Assembly (NCBI GenBank): GCA_002435715.1
Contig: DISD01000033.1
Coordinates: 31,423-95,422, forward strand
Source: Rhodospirillaceae bacterium UBA6219
GTDB taxonomy: Bacteria > Pseudomonadota > Alphaproteobacteria > Rhodospirillales > Magnetospirillaceae
Direction: 5' to 3'
Length of the DNA stretch: 64,000 bases
Shown here: one piece after another, positions 42,866 to 51,172 of the stretch
How positions within the stretch are numbered: position 1 is the first letter of the stretch
Layout: each line of letters begins with the position of its first letter
Made by a program: the position numbers and the translations under genes
Notes under the pieces: generated by a model
Seen by the model: only the letters and a program-made list of their open reading frames with translations
What the model was told of the DNA's origin: nothing
Databases searched by the model: none

Positions 42866-45589
42866 ATGAGCGTGCGCAATCTGAAGGCGTTATTTCGCCC
42901 CCAATCCGTGGCGGTGGTCGGAGCAAGCACCAAGGCGAACACGCCGGGTTTGGTTGTCATGCGCAACCTGATCCAGGCTGGGTTCCAAGGTCCGATCATG
43001 CCGGTCGGCTCTGAAAATTCGGTTTGCGGCGTCCTGGCCTACCCTGATGTGGCCAGCCTGCCGCAAGCACCGGATCTGGCCATGTTGTGTACGCCGGTGA
43101 ACACCTTGCCCGACGTCATGCGGTCCTTGGGTGAAAAAGGCGCCAAGGCAGCCTGCATCATGACCGCGGGTTTGCAACACGCCAAGACCACCGAAGGCCA
43201 ATCCGTGCTGGAAGCGGTCACCACCATCGCCAAGTCCCACGGCATTCGTCTGCTGGGTCCCAATTCCATGGGCATGCTGGTCCCCGGCATTGGTTTGAAT
43301 GCCAGTTTCGCGCCGGAAAACGCACCATCCGGCAAGATCGCCTTCGTCTCGCAATCCGGGGCGCTGTGTACGGCCGTGCTGGACTGGGCCTGCGCCAAGG
43401 GAATCGGTTTTTCCCACTTCATCCATACCGGTGAAAGCGCCGACGTGGATTTCGGCGACATCCTGGATTATCTGGGTTCGGACCCGCATACCCGGGCCAT
43501 CTTGCTGTATCTGCAAACCGTCGACCAACAGCGCAACTTCATGTCGGCGGCCCGTGCCGCCGCCCGCAACAAGCCGGTCCTGGCCATTAAGGCCGGACGT
43601 TCCACCGAGGGCGCCTTGGCCGCGTCGTCGCATACCGGTGCTCTGGCCGGTTCCGACTTGGTGTTCGACGCCGCCATTCGTCGCGCTGGCATGCTGCGTG
43701 TGCAAGACATCGATGAAATCTTCGGCGCGGTGGAAACCCTGGCCCGGTCGCGCCCGATGAAGGGCAAGCGCTTGGCCGTGGTCACCAATGGCGGTGGGCT
43801 GGGTGTCATCGCCGCCGACGACTTGGCCGATGGCGGCGGCGAATTGGCCGATTTGCCCTTGGATGTGGTGGACAAGCTCAATGCCTTGTTGCCGAACAAT
43901 TGGTCGCGCGGCAACCCCATCGACGTGGTCGGCGATGCCAGTGGCGATCGTTACGCCAAGACTCTCAGCATCTTGCTGGATTGCAAATGCATCGACGCGG
44001 TTCTGGTGATGTATTCTCCGACTGCCATTTCCGATCCCGATGAAGTGGCCGACGCCGTCATCAAGGTGTTCAAGGACAAACCCAGGGCCAACATCATGAC
44101 CTGCTGGGTCGGCCATCAAAAAGTGGCTGCGGCCCGCAAGAAATTCGCCGATTCGGGGGTTCCGACCTTCGAAACGCCACGTGCCGCTGTCCAGGGCTAC
44201 CTGCACCTTCTGGAATATCGCAAGAACCAGGAATTGTTGATGGAAGTCCCGGCCTCGGCGGCCACCGACTTCGTCCCCGACGTCGATTTGGCCAAGGGGG
44301 TGATCGCCGAAGTGATGGAACGTGGCGATTCCATGCTGACCGAAGCCGAGGCCAAGACCGTGCTGTCGGCTTACGGCATTCCCACCGTTCCCACCCACAC
44401 CGCCCGCAATCCGGCCGAAGCCAGCCGCGTCGCCAAGGACATCGAAGGCCCCATCGCGCTAAAGATCCTGTCCACCGACATCGTCCACAAATCCGACGTG
44501 GGCGGCGTGGTGCTGAACCTGGATGGGCCGTTCGAGGTGGAAAAGGCCGCCTATGCCATGCTGGAACGGGTCAAGGCCACTTATCCGGACGCCCGCATCG
44601 AAGGCTTCACCGTTCAGCCCATGGCCATCCGCAAGCCCGGCACCCAGGAATTGATTGTCGGCATCGCCACCGATCCTATTTTCGGACCGGTCATCTTGTT
44701 CGGCCAAGGCGGGGTCGCGGTGGAAGTGATTGGCGACCGCGCCGTGGCTTTGCCGCCGCTCAACCTGAATCTGGCCTCGGAGCTGGTGCAGCGCACCCGG
44801 GTGGCGCGTCTGTTGCGCGGTTATCGGGGCCGGCCGCCGGCCAATATGGATGCCCTGCACATGACCCTGATCCAGGTGTCGCAGATGGTGATCGACCTGC
44901 CGGAAATCATCGAGTTGGATATCAATCCATTGCGCTGCGACGCCTCGGGCGTTTTGGCGCTGGATGCCGCCATCAAAGTGGCGAAGCCAGCGCGCACCGG
45001 TGCCGACCGCTTGGCCATCCGCCCCTATCCGGCCGAACTGGAAGAAATTTTCACCATGACCGACGGTCGTCAGGTGCTGTTGCGCCCGATCCGTCCCGAA
45101 GATGAACCGAACCACCATGTCCTGGTGTCCAAACTGACCCCCGAGGACATTCGCTTCCGCTTTTTCGGTTTGGTGCATGAATTGCCGCATACCGAAATGG
45201 CCCGTCTGACCCAGATCGATTATGACCGCGAAATGGCCTTCATCGGTGAATTGTCGCTGCCCGACGGCGCCAAGGAGACCCTGGGCGTGGTTCGCACGGT
45301 CACCGACCCGGACAACGAAGCCGCCGAATTCGCGGTGGTGGTCCGTTCGGATTTGAAGGGATCGGGCCTGGGCAAGCGCCTGCTGGTCAAGATGATCGAA
45401 TATTGTCGTTCGCGCGACACCAACGTCATCGTCGGCCAAGTGTTGAAAGACAATCGGCGCATGCTGAAATTCGTCGAACATCTGGGTTTTGTGCAAACCA
45501 AAACCATCGATGGCGACATCGTCGAGGTGGAATACGACCTGAAGAAACCGGCGGTGACCGAACCGGAACCGCCGGATAACGACCGTTAG
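42866..45589 (+). CDS. Acyl-CoA synthetase (NDP-forming) fused to GNAT acetyltransferase (Pat-like)
   Basis: 907 residues in the Pat/YfiQ order: CoA-binding domain (SVAVVGAS), CoA-ligase and ATP-grasp regions (PIALKILSTDIVHKSDVGGV), then a GNAT domain (about 735-890, with FAVVVRSDLKGSGLGKRLL). In enterobacteria Pat acetylates Acs and other proteins and its synthetase part is inactive. Here the SSHTGALAGSD motif keeps a His (His256), which E. coli PatZ has lost, so the synthetase part might be active. GAGG lies 6 bases before ATG 42866; an in-frame GTG is 18 bases upstream. Confidence 0.9.
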   Translation: MSVRNLKALFRPQSVAVVGASTKANTPGLVVMRNLIQAGFQGPIMPVGSENSVCGVLAYPDVASLPQAPDLAMLCTPVNTLPDVMRSLGEKGAKAACIMTAGLQHAKTTEGQSVLEAVTTIAKSHGIRLLGPNSMGMLVPGIGLNASFAPENAPSGKIAFVSQSGALCTAVLDWACAKGIGFSHFIHTGESADVDFGDILDYLGSDPHTRAILLYLQTVDQQRNFMSAARAAARNKPVLAIKAGRSTEGALAASSHTGALAGSDLVFDAAIRRAGMLRVQDIDEIFGAVETLARSRPMKGKRLAVVTNGGGLGVIAADDLADGGGELADLPLDVVDKLNALLPNNWSRGNPIDVVGDASGDRYAKTLSILLDCKCIDAVLVMYSPTAISDPDEVADAVIKVFKDKPRANIMTCWVGHQKVAAARKKFADSGVPTFETPRAAVQGYLHLLEYRKNQELLMEVPASAATDFVPDVDLAKGVIAEVMERGDSMLTEAEAKTVLSAYGIPTVPTHTARNPAEASRVAKDIEGPIALKILSTDIVHKSDVGGVVLNLDGPFEVEKAAYAMLERVKATYPDARIEGFTVQPMAIRKPGTQELIVGIATDPIFGPVILFGQGGVAVEVIGDRAVALPPLNLNLASELVQRTRVARLLRGYRGRPPANMDALHMTLIQVSQMVIDLPEIIELDINPLRCDASGVLALDAAIKVAKPARTGADRLAIRPYPAELEEIFTMTDGRQVLLRPIRPEDEPNHHVLVSKLTPEDIRFRFFGLVHELPHTEMARLTQIDYDREMAFIGELSLPDGAKETLGVVRTVTDPDNEAAEFAVVVRSDLKGSGLGKRLLVKMIEYCRSRDTNVIVGQVLKDNRRMLKFVEHLGFVQTKTIDGDIVEVEYDLKKPAVTEPEPPDNDR

Positions 45590-47892
45590 AAACCACCTTT
45601 TCGCAGCAATTCAGCCGCCTGATCCGCCGGGACCGGGCGGCTGAACAAGAATCCCTGAACCGCGTCGCACCCTGCCTGGCAAAGGATGTCGAACTGTTCC
45701 TGTGTCTCGACGCCTTCCGCCACCACTTTCAGCCCCATGGCGTGCCCCATGGAGATAATGGCGCGCGCAATGGCGGAATCGCTGTCGTTTTCGGCCAAAT
45801 CGCCGACGAAGGAGCGATCGATCTTCAATTTGCCCACCGGAAAGCGCTTCAGCCGGGCCAAGGACGAATAGCCGGTGCCGAAATCGTCCACCGCTAGTTT
45901 CACCCCCAAACGTGAGATGTCGGTAATGATGCGCTGGGCCGAATCGGCGTCTTCCATCACCGTGGTTTCGGTCAGCTCCAATTCCAGCCGATGGGATGGA
46001 ACCCCCGATTCGGTCAGCATCTTGCGGACCAACATGGGGACGTCCTGACGCTTCAATTGCAAGGCCGACAGGTTGACCGCCACCGGTACCGCCGGAATGC
46101 CACTGCGATCCCAATCGCGCATTTGTTGGCAAGCGCGCCGTAACACCCATTCGCCGATGGGACCGATCATGCCCGTCCCTTCGGCCATGGGAATGAACTG
46201 GACCGGCGAAATCCAGCCATCGGTGGCATGCTTCCAACGCAACAAGCCTTCGAACGAGATAATGCGCCGATCTGCTGTCGAGACGATGGGTTGGTAATGC
46301 AGTTCCAGTTCGTCGCGCTGAATGGCCCGGCGCAAGTCACTTTCCAGACGACGACGCACGGCCAGTTCGGCGTCCATGGTGGGCGCGAAGAAACGATAGC
46401 CATAGGGCTGGCCCTCGATGGCGCGGTACATGGCCATGTCGGCGTTCTTCAGCAAAATATCGGCCTCGGCACCGTCATCGGGGAACAAGGTGATGCCGAT
46501 GGCGGCCCCCACATGGATGTCATGGCCGCTGATCTCGAACGGACGCCGCATGGCCTCGATCAGGGATTCCGCCAGTTCGGCCGCTTCTTCCCCCCCCAAA
46601 GTGGTTTGCATCAGGAAACCGAATTCGTCGCCGCCCACCCTGGCGACACTTTCGACGCCGCGGGCTCGGCTCATCAAACGCTCGGCCACGGCCAACAACA
46701 GATGGTCACCACCGTCATGGCCCAGCACATCGTTGTAATGGCTGAAATCGTCCAGATCGAGGATCAACACCGCCAGACCATGGCGTTGCCCCCTGGCGTG
46801 CACCAAAGCCCGTTGAATTTGGTCACGGAACAACAAGCGATTGGGCAACGCCGTCAGTGCGTCGTGGTTGGACAAGAACCGGATACGCTCCTCGGCGTGA
46901 CGACGTTCCGAGACGTCTTCCTGAACCACCACATAATGGCTGACCACGCCGTTTTCGTCCCTGATGGGGGTAACCGTCTGATCGACCACGTAAAGCGTAC
47001 CGTCACGGCGGCGCAGATGCAGCTCGCCACGCCAAATCTCGCCCTTGGCCAGGGCTTCGTCCATACGACGGTCGCGATCCCGCCCCATCAGCAAGCGACG
47101 GGCGCCACGCCCCCGAATCTCGTCCTCGCCCCAACCGGTCAATTGCCGGAAAGCCTGGTTGCTCCACTCGATACGACCACAGCGATCGGTGATGAAAATG
47201 GCGTTGATCGTCGCCGCCATGGCTTCGCCCTGAAGCCGCAACAAGGCCTGGGATCGACGCAGACCCTCGCTGTCCTTGCTGCGGTTTTCGCGGTCCGAGC
47301 AAATCAGCAGCCCGACCCCCAGGGACACCGCCATCACCTGGTTCAGCGCAAAACTGAACCCGCTCAGGATTTCCAGCGACACGATCCATGGAAAAGCCAG
47401 TTTGTGGACGCCCCAGACCACGAACAAGACGGCGACGACACCATAACCATGACCCGGAGCACGAGAGCCCCGGCGCCAGAATTCGACCGCAGCCACCATC
47501 ATGGCCAGGAAGATGGCTACTGACGCCGGCAACAACGCCAGGAAAGAGGTTGCCCGGCCATCCATCAGCCACAGCCCAAGGGCCAAAGCCGAGCCGCCCC
47601 CAAGCACCATCCACCGATGGCGCCGCCGACGCGACAAGGGCCCCAGCGCCATCAACAAGAAAACAGCCGCCCCCACATGCATCAGTTCCGGCAACAGCAT
47701 GCTCACGGGCCATCCGTCGTTCCAACCGAAGGCCAGAAACACGAAGCGAAGCGCAAAAAAACCGAAAACCAAGGCAAGCAAGAATAAGGATTTAATCGCC
47801 CCCTTGGCACGGCCGACATAAGCCAATGCCGCCGCCAAAACCAAATTGGCCAGAAAAGCCCCTGCGATCACCGAGGGCGCATCCGCGTCCAT
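45586..47892 (-). CDS. Membrane GGDEF-EAL protein (c-di-GMP synthesis/breakdown)
   Basis: 768 residues. The N-terminal part holds about seven hydrophobic segments (to residue ~195), an unassigned membrane sensor. A PAS domain with PAC follows (about 215-335), then GGDEF with the intact motif RVGGDEF and a DLDDFSHYNDVLGHDGGDH site, then EAL with SFEGLLRWKH, VDDFGTGYSSL, LKIDRSFV and AEGVETQEQ. The EAL motif reads EGL, a common functional variant. Both enzymatic parts look intact. ATG 47892 has AAAGG upstream; the TTG 47898 form is less likely. It converges with the Pat-like gene. Confidence 0.92.
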   Translation of the reverse strand: MDADAPSVIAGAFLANLVLAAALAYVGRAKGAIKSLFLLALVFGFFALRFVFLAFGWNDGWPVSMLLPELMHVGAAVFLLMALGPLSRRRRHRWMVLGGGSALALGLWLMDGRATSFLALLPASVAIFLAMMVAAVEFWRRGSRAPGHGYGVVAVLFVVWGVHKLAFPWIVSLEILSGFSFALNQVMAVSLGVGLLICSDRENRSKDSEGLRRSQALLRLQGEAMAATINAIFITDRCGRIEWSNQAFRQLTGWGEDEIRGRGARRLLMGRDRDRRMDEALAKGEIWRGELHLRRRDGTLYVVDQTVTPIRDENGVVSHYVVVQEDVSERRHAEERIRFLSNHDALTALPNRLLFRDQIQRALVHARGQRHGLAVLILDLDDFSHYNDVLGHDGGDHLLLAVAERLMSRARGVESVARVGGDEFGFLMQTTLGGEEAAELAESLIEAMRRPFEISGHDIHVGAAIGITLFPDDGAEADILLKNADMAMYRAIEGQPYGYRFFAPTMDAELAVRRRLESDLRRAIQRDELELHYQPIVSTADRRIISFEGLLRWKHATDGWISPVQFIPMAEGTGMIGPIGEWVLRRACQQMRDWDRSGIPAVPVAVNLSALQLKRQDVPMLVRKMLTESGVPSHRLELELTETTVMEDADSAQRIITDISRLGVKLAVDDFGTGYSSLARLKRFPVGKLKIDRSFVGDLAENDSDSAIARAIISMGHAMGLKVVAEGVETQEQFDILCQAGCDAVQGFLFSRPVPADQAAELLRKGGF

Positions 47893-48051
47893 GCCCAACC
47901 TTTCCCCAAATGACTAACCGCCTTGTGCGGAACTGTAACCATTTGCCCGATTGATGCAAGCACGGCCTAACTATTGCTCTTGACCTGCAATTGGCCCAAG
48001 ATGCGTACAGGCGTTTGCGCTTGGGGATTGGTCAGGGGGAAAGGTCCGGGT

Positions 48052-48852
48052 ATGTCGCTGGCAACCTTAATCGGCTTTCTTGCCGGCATTATTTTGTTTA
48101 TTGGCTCGATTTTTCTAGCCACTGACAATTACTTTGTCTTCCTGGATTTCCCATCCTTCCTGATGGTTGTCGGCGGCACCTTTGCCTCGACCTTCATCTC
48201 TTATGAACCGCGTTACGTGCTTCAAGCTTTTCGCCTGATGACGTCCATTTTTTTCGCCCCCAAAGTGCAACGCGGTGTGTTGCAGGGCGAGGTCGGGCGC
48301 TGTATCCGTTGGGCTTATCTGGTGCAAAAGACCGGTTTGAACGCACTGGAAGCCGACACCACCAAGTTGAAGAAACAAGACAAGTTCCTGGGCTTCGGCG
48401 TGGATCTGGTGATCGCCGGCTATACCGGTGCTGAAGTCCGACAAATCCTCACCAACCTGATCGAGACGTCGTTCCAGCGGAGTTGTGTGCCCGCCGACAT
48501 CTTGCGCAACATGGCGGGGACGGCGCCCGCCTATGGCATGATCGGCACCCTGATCGGTCTGATCATCATGCTGGGCAAAATGGGCGCGGACCCGTCGGCC
48601 TTGGGCCCGGGCATGGCGGTGGCGTTGATCACCACTCTTTACGGCGTGCTGTTTCCCCGTCTGGTTCTGCTGCCGGCAGCCAGCAAGATTCAGCAACGTG
48701 AGGAAATCGTTCGTTTCCGTAACTACCTGGTCTCTGAAGGCCTGTGCCTGCTGGCCGAGCGCAAAAGCCCGCGCTTCATCCAAGATGCCATGAACAGCTT
48801 CCTTGACCCGGCGATCCATTTCGACATCGACAAGCAGATGAAGAACCGATGA
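48052..48852 (+). CDS. Second flagellar stator, MotA/PomA-like
   Basis: 266-residue four-helix stator protein of the PomA/MotP group: MSLATLIGFLAGIILFIGS with the second helix FLDFPSFLMVVGGTFASTFI, and the later pair AGTAPAYGMIGTLIGLIIML and MAVALITTLYGVLFPRLVLLP. It is shorter than the MotA at 10.8 kb and closer in pattern to Na+-driven PomA, so the ion may be Na+ (inference). ATG 48052 has AGGGGGAAAGG upstream. The partner gene overlaps by 4 bases. Confidence 0.92.
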   Translation: MSLATLIGFLAGIILFIGSIFLATDNYFVFLDFPSFLMVVGGTFASTFISYEPRYVLQAFRLMTSIFFAPKVQRGVLQGEVGRCIRWAYLVQKTGLNALEADTTKLKKQDKFLGFGVDLVIAGYTGAEVRQILTNLIETSFQRSCVPADILRNMAGTAPAYGMIGTLIGLIIMLGKMGADPSALGPGMAVALITTLYGVLFPRLVLLPAASKIQQREEIVRFRNYLVSEGLCLLAERKSPRFIQDAMNSFLDPAIHFDIDKQMKNR

Positions 48853-49511
48853 GCCTGTTCCAAAAAAAGGCGGCGCAAGAACCTGATTCGTCGTGGATGG
48901 AAACCTACGGCGACATGGTCACCCTGCTTTTGTGCTTCTTCATCATGTTGGCATCCATTTCCAAGATCGACACCGTGCTGTTCGAAAAAGTGCAGTCGGG
49001 GATGACCAAGGAAATCGGTAAACAGCCGCCGCAGCGCCCCATTGAAACCATGAAGCAGGAACTGACCCAGGCTGCCGCCAACGTGCAAGGCTCGGACGAC
49101 GCCGTGGACGTGGGAACCGATGATCGCGGCGTGGTGCTGAACCTGGATTCAGGGGCGATGTTCGATCCCGGTTCCGCCAACATCAAGCCGGGGATGATGC
49201 CGCTTCTCAAGGAATTGGTGGGGACTTTCCAACAACCGCGCTTCGAGAATTATCGCCTGGAAATCCAAGGTCATACCGACAATACACCGGTGAAGACCGC
49301 GCAATTTCCATCGAATTTCGATTTGGCCGCCGCCCGCGCCCTGGCCACCATGCGGGCCTTCGTCGCCCTGGGCATGAAGGAAGACAAGATGATCGTCTCG
49401 GCTTATGGGCAATACGCGCCGCGCGTGCCCAACACGCTGGAGGACGGCACCCCCCTGCCCGCCAACCAGTCCTTGAACCGTCGGGTGGCGGTACACGTCT
49501 TTCCACGCTGA
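48849..49511 (+). CDS. Second flagellar stator, MotB/PomB-like
   Basis: 220-residue partner of the preceding gene. The membrane helix is SWMETYGDMVTLLLCFFIML, with ion-binding Asp22. A short linker leads to an OmpA-like peptidoglycan-binding domain (about 95-215) with IQGHTDNTPV, FDLAAARALATMRAF and NQSLNRRVAVHVFP. The start overlaps the PomA-like stop (ATGA). It is smaller than the other MotB, mainly because of a shorter linker. Confidence 0.92.
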   Translation: MSLFQKKAAQEPDSSWMETYGDMVTLLLCFFIMLASISKIDTVLFEKVQSGMTKEIGKQPPQRPIETMKQELTQAAANVQGSDDAVDVGTDDRGVVLNLDSGAMFDPGSANIKPGMMPLLKELVGTFQQPRFENYRLEIQGHTDNTPVKTAQFPSNFDLAAARALATMRAFVALGMKEDKMIVSAYGQYAPRVPNTLEDGTPLPANQSLNRRVAVHVFPR

Positions 49512-49518
49512 TCCCGGC

Positions 49519-50346
49519 TTAAATCAACGTGATTTCCATGCCGTCACGGGCAACGATGGCGCCATCCCAGGTCTGATGCGCCTCGGCCTCCAGCGCCGAC
49601 ATGAAGGTGTCGTCATGGTCGGGATCGTGGTGGAAGATGGCCAATTGCTTAACCTCGGCCGCGCGACACAAGCGGATGCCTTCCTGCCAGGTTGAATGCC
49701 CCCAGCCGACACGAGCGGGAAACTCGTCGTCGGTATAGGTGCTGTCATAGATGACCAAATCGGCGCCCTGGATCAGTTTCAGGACGTTGGCGTCGGGCTG
49801 CCCCGGCAGGTGTTCGGTATCGGTGACATAACACACGGCCTTACCGCCATATTCCACTCGATATCCGGTCGCTTCGTTGGGATGGCGCAACGGCACAGTC
49901 TTGACCACGACATCCTCGAATGGATGCAAGGTTTCACCGGCCTTGAAGTCAAGGAACTGCATGTTGCTGCGCATGGTTTCCAGCGGCACCGGAAATGTCG
50001 GGTTGTCCATTTGTCGCGCCAAAATGGACCGGATCGCCCCTTCCGCCCCGCCCAAATGCCCCGCCAGAACTTGCAGGGTAAAAGCCGGGTTGAACGCCGG
50101 GGTGAAAAAAGGAAAACCGTTGATGTGATCCCAATGGGTGTGGGTCAACATCAAGGTCGCCTGGGTCTTGCCTCGCTTGATCAGGTTTTGACCTAAAAAG
50201 CGCAAACCGGTCCCTGCGTCAAAGATCAGGGTATTGCTGCCCAAGGTCAATTCAAGACAGGACGTATTGCCCCCATAGGTGACGTGCTGCGGCGAAGCGC
50301 AGGCGATGCTTCCGCGCACCCCCCAAAACTTCACCGTATATCCCAT
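49519..50346 (-). CDS. Metallo-beta-lactamase fold hydrolase
   Basis: 275 residues. The metal site THTHWDHINGFPFF, the GTGLRFLGQNL beginning and DLVIYDSTYTDDEFP place it in the MBL superfamily, near proteins annotated as cyclic-phosphodiesterase-like or RNase Z-like. The N terminus VKFWGVRGSIACASPQHVTY with GGNTSCLEL is typical of that subgroup. A later FHHDPDHDD supplies another His. The substrate is unknown; it could act on a cyclic or phosphoester signal. It ends 7 bases from the stator gene on the other strand. Confidence 0.85.
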   Translation of the reverse strand: MGYTVKFWGVRGSIACASPQHVTYGGNTSCLELTLGSNTLIFDAGTGLRFLGQNLIKRGKTQATLMLTHTHWDHINGFPFFTPAFNPAFTLQVLAGHLGGAEGAIRSILARQMDNPTFPVPLETMRSNMQFLDFKAGETLHPFEDVVVKTVPLRHPNEATGYRVEYGGKAVCYVTDTEHLPGQPDANVLKLIQGADLVIYDSTYTDDEFPARVGWGHSTWQEGIRLCRAAEVKQLAIFHHDPDHDDTFMSALEAEAHQTWDGAIVARDGMEITLI

Positions 50347-50443
50347 TTCACGTCGCCCCCAATTACGCCCGTTGTACTAATTACCAATCAATATGGTGGG
50401 GCACACCAGGAAAATCCCCTATCGGAGTGAATATTTTTACCAT

Positions 50444-51172
50444 TCACCCCACAAACGACCCGATTTCCAGGTTCAAATCACGACCGGCGCTACCGCAATT
50501 AACCGATATTTCCACTAAACCGATAGAATTAACATACCAAAAAGCCTGACCATGCCCGACATCGGAAAAGGTATTTGCCCAGGGTATGCGGCGCCCCCCC
50601 AGATCGAAAACCCGATCCGTTTCGATCACGTCCCCCTTTATGCCGGTGATGGCATTGCCATAGTGATCCACATAGATGACGTGCGGCAAATCATCGGGCC
50701 AATCTTGCCCAATCAAAGCCTGCTGTGGTTTTCCATAACCCGCCGGATCCTGCCCCCGAGCCAAAGCAGCGGCAACCGGGGCGAACAGGTCGCGGCCATG
50801 GAACGACGCGCTCAGGGTTTCCGGCCGCCATGTCATGGTCCAGGCACGCCAAGTCTTGACCTGCCTGACAGCCAAGGCGAACAAGCCATTGTCCGGGCCA
50901 ACCAGGAATCGGCCATCGGCTTCGACGATCAACGGCTGGCGCTGGCTGCCCACACCGGGATCGACAACCCCCAGCAAGACCGCGTCATTCGACGTATGAG
51001 GCAACAGCGCCGCCAATAAATAGGCCGATGATTGAGGATCAAAAGACGGAGCGTCGGCCATCAAATTGACCACGTCCAGGGTTACTCCCGCCTTCAGCAA
51101 GGCGGCATGCATTTGCCCCACATAGGGACCGCCGACCCCGAAATCGGTAAATATGAACACCGGTCGCGTCAA
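50444..51172 (-). CDS. SAM hydroxide adenosyltransferase (DUF62)
   Basis: 242-residue SAM-dependent hydrolase family protein. Conserved blocks are FIFTDFGVGGPYVGQMHAAL, LGVVDPGVGSQRQPLIVEA, LVGPDNGLFALA, SASFHGRDLFAPVAAALA and VDHYGNAITGI. Characterised members split SAM to adenosine and methionine using water. The TTG start at 51172 overlaps the stop of the upstream GGDEF-EAL gene (TTGA), so they are translationally coupled. The pairing with a c-di-GMP enzyme is notable. Confidence 0.9.
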   Translation of the reverse strand: MTRPVFIFTDFGVGGPYVGQMHAALLKAGVTLDVVNLMADAPSFDPQSSAYLLAALLPHTSNDAVLLGVVDPGVGSQRQPLIVEADGRFLVGPDNGLFALAVRQVKTWRAWTMTWRPETLSASFHGRDLFAPVAAALARGQDPAGYGKPQQALIGQDWPDDLPHVIYVDHYGNAITGIKGDVIETDRVFDLGGRRIPWANTFSDVGHGQAFWYVNSIGLVEISVNCGSAGRDLNLEIGSFVG

